NCBI GenBank assembly: GCA_910576855.1
Contig: CAJTJP010000024.1
Coordinates: forward strand, 1-48,752
Reading direction: 5' to 3'
DNA from: Erysipelotrichales bacterium
GTDB taxonomy: Bacteria > Bacillota_I > Bacilli_A > Erysipelotrichales > Erysipelotrichaceae
DNA: 48,752 bases
Notes under the pieces: generated by a model
What the model was told of the DNA's origin: nothing
The model's database searches: none
What the model saw: only the letters and a program-made list of their open reading frames with translations
Shown: positions 7,097 through 14,577 of the stretch, in pieces
Layout: every line of letters starts with the position of its first letter
Position numbering within the stretch: position 1 is the stretch's first letter
Translations under genes and position numbers: made by a program

Positions 7097-7336
7097 ATGA
7101 TGAACAAAATGGGATATTATTTCAAGCATTCAGTTGAGTATTTGATTTATCTGTTTATCTTCGTCGTATTATCAAAACTTTCATTAACACTGTTTCAGAA
7201 GATCAGTATAGAAGCAACTTCAGATATAGACGGTGCGAATATTCTTGCGGTTGTATTTGTTTTGTTTTATCTATGCGTTGTTTTGCCGGGCAGCTTGTTA
7301 GTGATTAAAAAATTAAAAGAGAAATGGGGAAATTAA
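7097..7336 (+). CDS. Small two-helix membrane protein, copy 1 (unknown function)
   Basis: A 79-residue protein with two predicted membrane helices (about 14-34 and 48-70), joined by a short polar loop, and a basic C-terminal tail (KKLKEKW). I do not recognise the family. The ATG at 7097 follows AAAGGCGGTG; the upstream in-frame codons overlap this RBS. It is strongly similar to the protein at 7656-7880 in protein and DNA sequence, so the two are recent duplicates. Just after its stop lies a 32-nt fragment matching the 3' part of the secreted-protein gene at 7882, evidence that a partner gene was once here. A full consensus promoter precedes it. Confidence 0.75.
   Translation: MMNKMGYYFKHSVEYLIYLFIFVVLSKLSLTLFQKISIEATSDIDGANILAVVFVLFYLCVVLPGSLLVIKKLKEKWGN
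7097..7336 (+). repeat. Duplicated segment, copy 1 (pairs with 7656-7880)
   Basis: The coding sequence here and at 7656-7880 is nearly the same over long runs, for example AAACTTTCATTAACA and the stretch encoding VVFVLFYLCVVLPGSLLVIK. Each copy has its own TTGACA-17-TATAAT promoter. Confidence 0.85.
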
Positions 7337-7338
7337 TC

Positions 7339-7370
7339 GGAAGGGAATAATGATTTCGAGGTTTTGAATA
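7339..7370 (+). pseudogene. Fossil of a deleted secreted-protein gene
   Basis: These 32 bases match 8778-8809, inside the 3' part of the secreted-protein gene, at 28 of 32 positions without gaps, including an unbroken 18-base core (TGATTTCGAGGTTTTG plus flanks). They lie 2 bp after the stop of small membrane gene copy 1. This fits deletion of most of a second secreted-protein gene. Confidence 0.65.
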
Positions 7371-7414
7371 AATTCCACTGTCAAGTAAAAATGAAAATGT
7401 TCCATCTAAATGTT

Positions 7415-7447
7415 AAACACCAGCATCGATTGACGGTGCTGGTGTTT
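7415..7447 (+). terminator. Hairpin, probable terminator after copy 1
   Basis: AAACACCAGCA and TGCTGGTGTTT form a perfect 11-bp stem with an 11-nt loop. The T tract is short, so it may act in both directions or be weak. No supported gene lies between here and the promoter at 7587. Confidence 0.6.
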
Positions 7448-7586
7448 CGTAAGGCAGGATATGAAAGGGGATTTCACTTTCTCATGAGGTCTTATTTGAA
7501 ACTTTTAGGATATAATCGATTTCGTTACATCAAGACATTATCTTTATCGATTTATAATAAAAAATTTTTAATTGTGATGGGTATCA

Positions 7587-7615
7587 TTGACAATCTTATA
7601 ATAAATAAGTATAAT
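7587..7615 (+). promoter_or_regulatory. Consensus sigma-A promoter of small membrane gene, copy 2
   Basis: TTGACA (7587-7592) and TATAAT (7610-7615) with a 17-bp spacer. The gene starts 40 bp later, the same layout as copy 1. Confidence 0.88.
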
Positions 7616-7655
7616 GTAGGTGTAGGGCCTACAATAGATGGGTGGTGGCAATATA

Positions 7656-7880
7656 ATGAATAAAATGAAACATATAATTGAGTATATGATTTATCTATTT
7701 ATCTTCATCGCATTATCAAAACTTTCATTAACATTATTTCAGAAGATTACTGTAGAAACAACTATGGACATAAGAGAATCGAATATTCTTGGAGTTGTAT
7801 TTGTTTTGTTTTATCTATGTGTTGTTTTACCAGGTAGTTTGTTAGTGATAAAAAAAATAAAAGAGAGATGGAGAAATTAA
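7656..7880 (+). CDS. Small two-helix membrane protein, copy 2 (unknown function)
   Basis: A 74-residue paralogue of the protein at 7097-7336: two membrane helices, the shared core LSKLSLTLFQKI, the shared second helix FVLFYLCVVLPGSLLVIKK, and a basic tail. The ATG at 7656 follows a GGTGGTGG stretch; an in-frame ATG at 7638 would include that RBS in the coding region. The secreted protein begins 1 bp after its stop, so the two are surely co-translated. The pairing suggests the membrane protein assists, anchors or protects against the secreted one, but this is inference. Confidence 0.78.
   Translation: MNKMKHIIEYMIYLFIFIALSKLSLTLFQKITVETTMDIRESNILGVVFVLFYLCVVLPGSLLVIKKIKERWRN
7656..7880 (+). 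repeat. Duplicated segment, copy 2 (pairs with 7097-7336)
   Basis: Second copy of the small-membrane-protein gene. This copy keeps its downstream partner gene; copy 1 has only a remnant. Confidence 0.85.
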
Positions 7881-7881
7881 A

Positions 7882-8871
7882 ATGAAAAAAATTAAAATTA
7901 CTTTAGTATCGTTTTTTCTATTGTTTTCAGCTGTTGCGCTTCCTGTGAATGTAGCAGCTGCTTCTTCGACATGGCTAACGGCAGCTGCTAAAGCTGTTTG
8001 GAAAGTAGCGCGAGCTGCAAGTTCAACATATTGGAATAGAACTCCAACATTAACATACGGGAGTAATTGGGTAAGAAGTGGGACTGGTTCTATTGAGTTA
8101 AATAACGGAACTAACGGTGCCACTATAAAGAATAGTCTAAATATAGGGAAGGCTAACTTATATTTAGAAACATGGGCACAAACAGACTGGGCTCATATGT
8201 TTACAGATGCCATTGTCATAACACTTTTGAATCCCAAAAATGATGTTGTATACTCAAAAAATTGTGATCATAATCAACGAATGACTTATAATTCTAAAGC
8301 ACCTTATGGCACTTATACAATACTTTTTACAGATAATGAAAAACGAAAATGGGATTGCTATTTTCAATTAACAGATTATAATGTGTCTAGAAGTGTTACT
8401 TCTGCATATGATAAGGATGGAAATATTGTTGGTGATGTGTATAGAGCAGAAAACGGCAAAAATTATATGTTTGCATCTGAAGCACATGCTAATTCGCTTG
8501 AACCTAAATCAGTAATTTCGTTTTCAGAATTAGGAAAGCAAAATTTTGATGAAGAGTTGGGAACCTATGTATATGATCTGAAGGATTATAAAATAGGAGA
8601 TCGTGTGATTATTCAAGACGAAATTCAAGGAATTGAATATGATGAGTTAAAAGATAATACAAAGTTTACATTTGTTTATGGTGATTCTGAAATCACATGG
8701 ATGTTTAAAGGTGATTTAACACATCAATATTATAAAGGGCAAAAAATAAAATTTAACCTAAAAGTTGTACCTGAAATAGAAGGTAATGATGATTTCGAGG
8801 TTTTGGATATTATAAAAGAGGTGGAAGAAACCAGAACTGCGCCTTCTATTGAAAAATATGTGATTGAATAA
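7882..8871 (+). CDS. Secreted protein of unknown function
   Basis: A 329-residue protein with a clear signal peptide (KKIK, hydrophobic core at about 6-20, small residues near 25-28). After it comes an Ala-rich amphipathic stretch (STWLTAAAKAVWKVARAAS), then a beta-rich middle part with two cysteines in the CDHN and WDCYF contexts, able to form a disulfide. The C-terminal 90 residues (from about KIGDRVIIQDEIQGIEYD to DDFEVLDII) have an OB-fold-like strand pattern. No enzyme motif, cell-wall anchor or repeat is seen. The gene is AT-rich compared with its neighbours, suggesting recent acquisition. It follows the small membrane gene by 1 bp. Toxin, bacteriocin-like or surface roles cannot be told apart. 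Confidence 0.8.
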   Translation: MKKIKITLVSFFLLFSAVALPVNVAAASSTWLTAAAKAVWKVARAASSTYWNRTPTLTYGSNWVRSGTGSIELNNGTNGATIKNSLNIGKANLYLETWAQTDWAHMFTDAIVITLLNPKNDVVYSKNCDHNQRMTYNSKAPYGTYTILFTDNEKRKWDCYFQLTDYNVSRSVTSAYDKDGNIVGDVYRAENGKNYMFASEAHANSLEPKSVISFSELGKQNFDEELGTYVYDLKDYKIGDRVIIQDEIQGIEYDELKDNTKFTFVYGDSEITWMFKGDLTHQYYKGQKIKFNLKVVPEIEGNDDFEVLDIIKEVEETRTAPSIEKYVIE

Positions 8872-8913
8872 TACCGTAAAGCATGAGCTTATCTTGATTA
8901 CTTAAAAAGAAAG

Positions 8914-8966
8914 ACAGGTGGAATGAATTCAGTGACGATTGATCATTGATTCATTTGCCTGTTTTT
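8914..8966 (+). terminator. Intrinsic terminator of the AT-rich island
   Basis: ACAGG...GAATGAATTC pairs with GATTCATT...CCTGT in a long interrupted stem followed by TTTTT. It ends the secreted-protein transcript and isolates it from nusB. Confidence 0.7.
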
Positions 8967-9166
8967 ATTGTGTGATTATTTGATTTTCAGATCGATTTAC
9001 TCCTAAGAAACCGATTTTAAAATGCGAAATTCGTAAAATGTGCTTTTGTTAAAGCACTCAAAGACCATGATGAAAAAATATCATAAAACGTAAGTAAAAA
9101 TATCGTTTTTTCTGTCACAGTACGCTTATTTATGGTAAAATAATAAGGATGAACGGAGGAACAAAT
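8967..9166. other. Non-coding region upstream of nusB
   Basis: No ORF is supported. It holds a hairpin GTGCTTT-TGTT-AAAGCAC at about 9040-9057 without a T run, and a TAAAAT -10-like box at about 9137 before the nusB RBS. I see nothing else. Confidence 0.5.
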
Positions 9167-9544
9167 ATGAGCAGCCGACATGAATTGCGTGAAATGGGAA
9201 TGCGTTCCTTATATCAGTCTTTTTTATTAAATAAGGATATTAAGCAATGCGTATATGATAACTGCGGAACAAATGAAATTGATTCGTTTTTATATACGAT
9301 TACCATTGATGCGATGAAATATAAAGATATTTACATAGAAAAAATCAATCATTCGCTGACACAGGATTGGGAATTTAAGCGCTTGGGCTATGTAGAACAG
9401 GCGATTTTGATTTTGGCCTGCTGCGAGCTTGATTTAGATGTATCGCCGCGGGCGATCGTCATCGATGAGGCAGTGACCTTAGCCAAAAAATACTGTGATG
9501 AGGAAACCTATAAGCTGATTAACGGCGTATTGGATCATCTATGA
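9167..9544 (+). CDS. nusB: Transcription antitermination factor NusB
   Basis: RNA-binding antitermination factor; with NusE (S10) it binds boxA in rRNA leaders. The 125-residue product shows the family pattern: R-H-E-L-R-E-M-G-M-R-S-L-Y-Q near the start, RLGYVEQAILILACCELDL in the middle, and AIVIDEAVTLAKKYCDEETYKLINGVLDHL at the end. The ATG at 9167 follows CGGAGG; the upstream in-frame ATG at 9149 lies before that RBS. It overlaps xseA by 4 bp (ATGA) and heads a run of tightly coupled genes. Confidence 0.95.
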   Translation: MSSRHELREMGMRSLYQSFLLNKDIKQCVYDNCGTNEIDSFLYTITIDAMKYKDIYIEKINHSLTQDWEFKRLGYVEQAILILACCELDLDVSPRAIVIDEAVTLAKKYCDEETYKLINGVLDHL

Positions 9545-10869
9545 AACAGGCGATTTATTCAGTATCGACTTTAGTGCGCTATCTGAAAGCATCGGTAGAT
9601 CAGGATATGCGGCTGCAGTCGATATTGATTAAGGGTGAAATCTCGAATTTTACGAATCATCGCAGCGGTCATTGGTATTTTACGTTAAAGGACGCTCATG
9701 CGCGATTGAGCTGTGTGATGTTTTCCTCTTATGCGTCACGCTCTAAGCTGATGCTGAAGGAGGGAATGCAGGTCATCGTCAAGGCCTCACTGTCCGTTTA
9801 TGAGGCACAGGGTGCGGTACAGCTATATGTAACGAATGTACAGCTTGACGGACTGGGTGATTTATATCTGGAATATGAGCAGCTGAAACAGAAATTGAGT
9901 ATGGAAGGCTTGTTTGATGCTGCTCATAAAAAGCCCTTGCCGCGCTATCCGCAGCATATTGCGATCATCAGCGCTAAAGAGGGTGCGGCACTGCAGGATA
10001 TGCTTCAAACTTTGAAGCGCAGATGGCCGATTGCGAAAATCAGCTTTATTCCTTCCTTAGTACAGGGCAAGGAAGCCGGTGCAATGCTTTGCGAGGCGAT
10101 ACGAAAGGCCGATGCGTTGAAGCCCGATGTGATTTTACTTGCGCGCGGCGGGGGTGCCATTGAGGATTTGTGGTGCTTTAATGAGGAAGCATTGGTACGC
10201 TGTATCTTTGCCTGTGAAAGTGTGATCATCAGCGGCGTTGGTCATGAAAGCGATACAACGCTTGTCGATTATGTGAGTGATGCAAGAGCACCGACTCCCA
10301 CAGGTGCTGCAGAGCTTGCAACTCCCGATATGCAGGAGGTCATAGCGCAGCTGTATGTGATGCGGCGCAGTATGATGCGGCATATTGATAAGCATATGAA
10401 AAATCATCGAAAGCAGCTGGAGCGCTTAAAGCAGCATCGTTATCTCAGCAATCCGCTTTCTTATACACAGGATGCCATGCTACGGCTGGCAATGCTTGCA
10501 AAAGGACTTGAGCACAGCGTATATCGGGTACAAAGCATGAGTCTTTCATTAACTCATCTGCAGAAGCGATTACAGCTGTGTTTGATACAGCAGAAGGCTT
10601 TTACAAACGAAGTGCTGAAGCAATATCAAAAACGGCTGTATCAAGGAATACAGGGAACACTTTCCGTATCTCTGGAACAGCTTCAACGCAAGGTAGTGCT
10701 GTTAGATGCCTACAGTCCGCTGAAGGTCTTGGGCAGAGGCTATGCACTCGTTTATGAAAAGCAGCACATGATTACTTCCGTCCGCGATATCAAGCTGCAG
10801 GATACGCTTACGATTCGCATGAAGGACGGCAGTGTCGATGTCAACGTCATAACAAAGGAGGAATTCTGA
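9541..10869 (+). CDS. xseA: Exodeoxyribonuclease VII large subunit
   Basis: Catalytic subunit of exonuclease VII, which degrades single-stranded DNA into acid-soluble oligonucleotides. Of 442 residues, the first about 100 form the OB-fold (IKGEISNF through GHWYFTLKDAHARLSCVMF). The nuclease domain follows with P-x-x-I-A-I-I-S-A-K-E-G-A-A, ILLARGGGAIEDLWCFNEE, and ISGVGHESDTTLVDYVSDARAPTPTGAAELATPD, a family hallmark. A coiled coil and the C-terminal LGRGYALV segment complete it. Overlaps nusB by 4 bp and xseB by 1 bp. Confidence 0.96.
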   Translation: MKQAIYSVSTLVRYLKASVDQDMRLQSILIKGEISNFTNHRSGHWYFTLKDAHARLSCVMFSSYASRSKLMLKEGMQVIVKASLSVYEAQGAVQLYVTNVQLDGLGDLYLEYEQLKQKLSMEGLFDAAHKKPLPRYPQHIAIISAKEGAALQDMLQTLKRRWPIAKISFIPSLVQGKEAGAMLCEAIRKADALKPDVILLARGGGAIEDLWCFNEEALVRCIFACESVIISGVGHESDTTLVDYVSDARAPTPTGAAELATPDMQEVIAQLYVMRRSMMRHIDKHMKNHRKQLERLKQHRYLSNPLSYTQDAMLRLAMLAKGLEHSVYRVQSMSLSLTHLQKRLQLCLIQQKAFTNEVLKQYQKRLYQGIQGTLSVSLEQLQRKVVLLDAYSPLKVLGRGYALVYEKQHMITSVRDIKLQDTLTIRMKDGSVDVNVITKEEF

Positions 10870-11081
10870 TGGCGGAAAAACAAACATTTCAGCAATCAAT
10901 GGATCGCTTAGAGGAAATAGTCACAAAGCTGGAAAAAAATGAAATCGTTTTAGAGGACGCAATTTCATTATTTGAAGAGGGCTTGGCGCTTGTGAACAGC
11001 TGTGATACGCAGTTAAAACAGTTTGAAACAAAGGTTTCTTCCTTAATGGACAGCTATGAAGCAGGTGATGCAGATGAATGA
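10869..11081 (+). CDS. xseB: Exodeoxyribonuclease VII small subunit
   Basis: A 70-residue helical subunit that coats the XseA coiled coil. It shows the standard F-Q-Q-S-M-D-R-L-E-E-I-V-T-K-L-E pattern followed by L-E-D-A-I-S-L-F-E-E-G-L-A-L. Start overlaps the xseA stop by one base; AAAGGAGGA lies 5 bp upstream. The 3' end overlaps ispA. Confidence 0.95.
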   Translation: MAEKQTFQQSMDRLEEIVTKLEKNEIVLEDAISLFEEGLALVNSCDTQLKQFETKVSSLMDSYEAGDADE

Positions 11082-11916
11082 TTTTGAAGCTTATTTAGAA
11101 TCCTTATTTGAAAATCGCAAGGATTCCAAAATCAAGGATGCGATGATGTATTCGCTGTTAAACAAGGGGAAGCGAATTCGTCCGCGCTTATTGTTTGCGG
11201 TACTTGCCGCCTATGGGCAGGATCGAAAAAAAGGTTTTTCGGCTGCCGCTGCAATTGAAATGCTTCACACATATTCACTGATTCACGATGATTTGCCGGC
11301 AATGGATGATGATACGCTGAGACGCGGTCGACCGACATGTCATGTTGCGTTTGATGAAGCAAGCGCAATACTGGCAGGGGACGGTCTGTTGACGATGGCG
11401 TTTGAAATTGCGGCAAGTGCAGGAGAGGATGCGAAAACAAGTCTTGCGATCGTCTCGGAATGTGCGAAAAGCGCCGGCTTTGAGGGCATGATCTTGGGAC
11501 AGGCCAAGGATTTAGCGGCTGAGTCTGCACCGGCAACAAGCGAATCACAGCTTGAGGATATCCATCTGTACAAAACCGGAAAGCTGTTGACATTGCCTTT
11601 GGTCTGCGGCGCAATCTTAAGCAATCATCACGGTGATATCGATCATTGGCGCACGATCGGTCAGTTGATCGGTCTGTCATTTCAAATACAGGACGATGTG
11701 CTTGATGTTACCGCAACGACAGTACAGCTTGGTAAAAATGCCGGCAGTGATAAGGAGCAGCATAAGTCTACCTATGTAACATTATTGGGAATTGAAAAAG
11801 CGAAATGTAAGGCACAGGAATTATTCCAACAGGCATTTGACAACCTGAATCGAATGAATATCCATAAGGAAGCCATAACGGATATTCTGAATGAGTTGAT
11901 TCATCGCAATAAATAA
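11074..11916 (+). CDS. ispA: Polyprenyl (farnesyl/geranyl) diphosphate synthase
   Basis: Condenses DMAPP and IPP into geranyl/farnesyl diphosphate for undecaprenyl phosphate and quinone synthesis. The 280-residue product contains the first aspartate-rich motif in LIHDDLPAMDDDTLRRGRPT and the second in FQIQDDVLDV, plus GKRIRPRL at the IPP-binding site. The ATG at 11074 has GGTG upstream and begins MNDFEAYLES; an ATG at 11056 is possible but less well placed. It overlaps xseB by 8 bp and is followed by dxs, tying two steps of isoprenoid supply together. Confidence 0.93.
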   Translation: MNDFEAYLESLFENRKDSKIKDAMMYSLLNKGKRIRPRLLFAVLAAYGQDRKKGFSAAAAIEMLHTYSLIHDDLPAMDDDTLRRGRPTCHVAFDEASAILAGDGLLTMAFEIAASAGEDAKTSLAIVSECAKSAGFEGMILGQAKDLAAESAPATSESQLEDIHLYKTGKLLTLPLVCGAILSNHHGDIDHWRTIGQLIGLSFQIQDDVLDVTATTVQLGKNAGSDKEQHKSTYVTLLGIEKAKCKAQELFQQAFDNLNRMNIHKEAITDILNELIHRNK

Positions 11917-11931
11917 GCGAGGTGATTGATC

Positions 11932-13803
11932 ATGAATCTTTATGATATCAAAGGACCTGAGGATATCAAAAAGCTGAATTTGGCAGAGCTGAACGATTTG
12001 GCCGGGGAAATACGTGCCTTTTTAATTGAAAGCATTGCACAAAGCGGCGGACATCTGTCCAGTAATCTTGGCATCGTTGAGGTTACCTTGGCTCTGCATT
12101 ATGTGTTTGATTCACCGAAGGACAAGCTGATTTTTGATGTCGGGCATCAATCCTATATCCATAAAATATTAACCGGGCGCATCAATGATTTTAAAACGTT
12201 GCGCCGGTATAAGGGAATGAGCGGATTTCAAAAACGTAAGGAAAGTATTCATGATGTATGGGAGGCAGGCCATTCCTCGACCTCTTTATCGGCAGCCTTA
12301 GGTATGGCAATCGCACGTGATTTGAATCGGGAAAGCTATCAGGTAGTACCGATTATCGGCGATGGTGCCTTAAGCAGCGGAATGGCAATGGAGGCCTTGA
12401 ATCAAATCGGCAGTGAAGGAAGAAATATGGTGATTCTGTTTAATGATAATCATATGTCGATTTCACAAAATGTCGGAGCTATGGATCAGGCATTCACAAA
12501 GCTTCGCGCATCTCGTCCCTATCTCAATTTTAAACATGATGTGAGCGATATGCTTTCTCACAGTAAGGCAGGACATAATCTGTTGAAGCGCATGCGTGAC
12601 TTAAAAAATACATTAAAGGAAAATGTTGTCGATACCTCGATTTTCGGCGAATTCAATTTGGATTATTACGGTCCGGTCGACGGTCATGATTTACATATGC
12701 TGATTAAGGTATTAGAGGTTGCCCGTAAGCATAAGGGTCCGGTCGTAATTCATGTGATGACGAAAAAGGGGAAGGGCTATCCGTTTGCGGAGGCTGATAA
12801 AGAGGGAGTGTGGCACGGAGTATCGCAGTTTGATGCGATCAGCGGGAAATCATTGTCGCAACTTCCGGCCAATCATGCCTCATGGAGCGAGGTTTTCAGC
12901 GAAACGCTGATGGATATGGCAAAACAGGATGAGCGTATCTTAGCTTTGACTCCGGCAATGATTTCAGGCTCTAAATTAAGCAAATTTTTTAAACAGTTTC
13001 CCGATCGTTCATTTGACTGCGGGATTGCCGAGGAGCATTGTGTAACTCTTGCGGCGGCATTGGCACAAAGCGGAAAACGGCCGTTTGTATCGATATATTC
13101 CTCATTTCTGCAGCGAGCCTACGACCAAATCCAACAGGATGCAGCCAGAATGGATCTGCCGGTCGTTTTCGGTATCGATCGCTGTTCGCTTGTCGGTGAG
13201 GACGGAGAAACACATCACGGGGTGTTCGATATTGCGATGCTGAGGTCAATCCCTAATCTGATTTTATCACAGCCAAAGGACGGCAGAGAAGCACAGGCCT
13301 TGATGAAAACAGCCTTTGCTTCATCGCAAATACATCCCTTTGCGATTCGTTATCCGCGCGGCAATGTCCGCTTTCAGCTTGATTCATCGATTCAAGCGGT
13401 ACCGATTGGTTCATGGACGCTTCATCAATCAACGGATGACGATCGCATTATTGTGATTACATACGGTCCTCAGGTTGATAAAATGCTCTCCAGAGCTGAG
13501 GTGAATCATATCCCGCTGACAGTTGTCAACGCACGTTTTTTTAAGCCGATTGATCAGCGAATGTTGCAGGAAATCGCCGCAAAAAATTGCCCGATCATCA
13601 TTTATGAAAGCGATATGCTGAGCGGCGGCTTATCCTCTGCCGTTTTAGAATATTATAACGATCATAAAATTCAAGTCTTTATCAAGCGCATCGGTATTAA
13701 GGATCATTTTGTATCACACGGCTCTGTTGCGCAGCTTCGCAAGAGTGAGCATATTGACAGCAACAGCGTTTTTCAAGTGATAACGGAGCTGTTATGCGAT
13801 TAG
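11932..13803 (+). CDS. dxs: 1-deoxy-D-xylulose-5-phosphate synthase
   Basis: First enzyme of the MEP isoprenoid pathway; joins pyruvate and glyceraldehyde 3-phosphate using thiamine diphosphate. 623 residues: GGHLSSNLGIVEVTLALHYV at the start, the thiamine-diphosphate segment beginning GDGALSSGMAMEALNQIG and ending in FNDNHMSIS, and the transketolase domain with DCGIAEEHCVTLAAALA. The ATG at 11932 follows GAGGTGA. Overlaps tlyA by 10 bp. The acceptor loop has QFDAISGK, so the enzyme looks complete. Confidence 0.97.
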   Translation: MNLYDIKGPEDIKKLNLAELNDLAGEIRAFLIESIAQSGGHLSSNLGIVEVTLALHYVFDSPKDKLIFDVGHQSYIHKILTGRINDFKTLRRYKGMSGFQKRKESIHDVWEAGHSSTSLSAALGMAIARDLNRESYQVVPIIGDGALSSGMAMEALNQIGSEGRNMVILFNDNHMSISQNVGAMDQAFTKLRASRPYLNFKHDVSDMLSHSKAGHNLLKRMRDLKNTLKENVVDTSIFGEFNLDYYGPVDGHDLHMLIKVLEVARKHKGPVVIHVMTKKGKGYPFAEADKEGVWHGVSQFDAISGKSLSQLPANHASWSEVFSETLMDMAKQDERILALTPAMISGSKLSKFFKQFPDRSFDCGIAEEHCVTLAAALAQSGKRPFVSIYSSFLQRAYDQIQQDAARMDLPVVFGIDRCSLVGEDGETHHGVFDIAMLRSIPNLILSQPKDGREAQALMKTAFASSQIHPFAIRYPRGNVRFQLDSSIQAVPIGSWTLHQSTDDDRIIVITYGPQVDKMLSRAEVNHIPLTVVNARFFKPIDQRMLQEIAAKNCPIIIYESDMLSGGLSSAVLEYYNDHKIQVFIKRIGIKDHFVSHGSVAQLRKSEHIDSNSVFQVITELLCD

Positions 13804-14573
13804 ATAAGGCGTTGGTTGAGCGAGAAATCACTCCTACCCGCGCAAAGGCGCAGGATGCGATCATCGCAGGCAGAGTAAAGGTAAACGATGTTGTTGTCAC
13901 CAAAAAGAATTTTATCGTAAATGACAATGATATTCTGAGTCTTCAAGAAGAGACGCTTTCCTTTGTATCACGTGCCGGCTTTAAGCTGTATGATGTGTTA
14001 GAACCGTTCGATATCTCCTTAAAGGATCGCATCGTAATGGATGTCGGTGCCTCAACCGGCGGCTTCAGCGATGTATGCCTGAGAGGCGGAGCTGCTTATG
14101 TTTACGCCTTGGATGTCGGCAGCGATCAAATGGCTTCACAGCTGTTGAAAAATCCGCGCTTAGAAAATCGTGAGCATGTGAACTGTCGTTATTTAACACC
14201 TGATATGTTTGAGCAAGAAATCGATTTTGCCTGTATGGACGTATCGTTTATATCGTGTAAGCTGATTATTCCGGCAGTTATCGCATGTATGAAAACAGTC
14301 GAGCTCGTCATTTTAGTAAAGCCGCAGTTTGAAGCAGGAAAGGCTTTTATCAATAAACACGGCATTGTGAAGGAACCAAAGGTACATGAGCGAGTCTTAA
14401 AAGATATGTACGAATTTATTTCATCACTTGATCTCTATGTCCATCATATCAAAAAAAGCAGTGTCGTTGGACGTGACGGCAATCAGGAATATGTGTTCCA
14501 TATTAAGGATTCTGTATGTGATAAAGTATTTGATTACGCTGAAATCATGCAAGCGAATATAACAGTGAGGTGA
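13794..14573 (+). CDS. tlyA: TlyA-family rRNA 2'-O-methyltransferase
   Basis: A 259-residue protein with an N-terminal S4 RNA-binding domain (RLDKALVEREITPTRAKAQ) and an FtsJ-type methyltransferase domain (VMDVGASTGGFSDVCLRGG as the SAM-binding loop, YALDVG, then VLVKPQFEAG as V-K-P-Q-F motif). Members modify ribosomal RNA riboses; some are annotated as haemolysins by history. Start overlaps dxs. In Bacillus the order is dxs-tlyA-argR-recN; argR is missing here and recN follows 4 bp after. Confidence 0.92.
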   Translation: MRLDKALVEREITPTRAKAQDAIIAGRVKVNDVVVTKKNFIVNDNDILSLQEETLSFVSRAGFKLYDVLEPFDISLKDRIVMDVGASTGGFSDVCLRGGAAYVYALDVGSDQMASQLLKNPRLENREHVNCRYLTPDMFEQEIDFACMDVSFISCKLIIPAVIACMKTVELVILVKPQFEAGKAFINKHGIVKEPKVHERVLKDMYEFISSLDLYVHHIKKSSVVGRDGNQEYVFHIKDSVCDKVFDYAEIMQANITVR

Positions 14574-14577
14574 GTCT

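Noticed and set aside
7364-7663. 99-codon open frame between the two small membrane genes
   Set aside because: It runs through a perfect 11-bp hairpin, a full consensus promoter and the next gene's RBS, and has no RBS of its own.
9040-9113. Two hairpins upstream of nusB as terminators or riboswitch
   Set aside because: The first has no T run and the second has only AAAACG/CGTTTT pairing; neither is strong enough to call.
11132-11680. 182-codon antisense frame inside ispA
   Set aside because: A shadow of a clearly identified gene; composition follows the codon pattern of ispA on the other strand.
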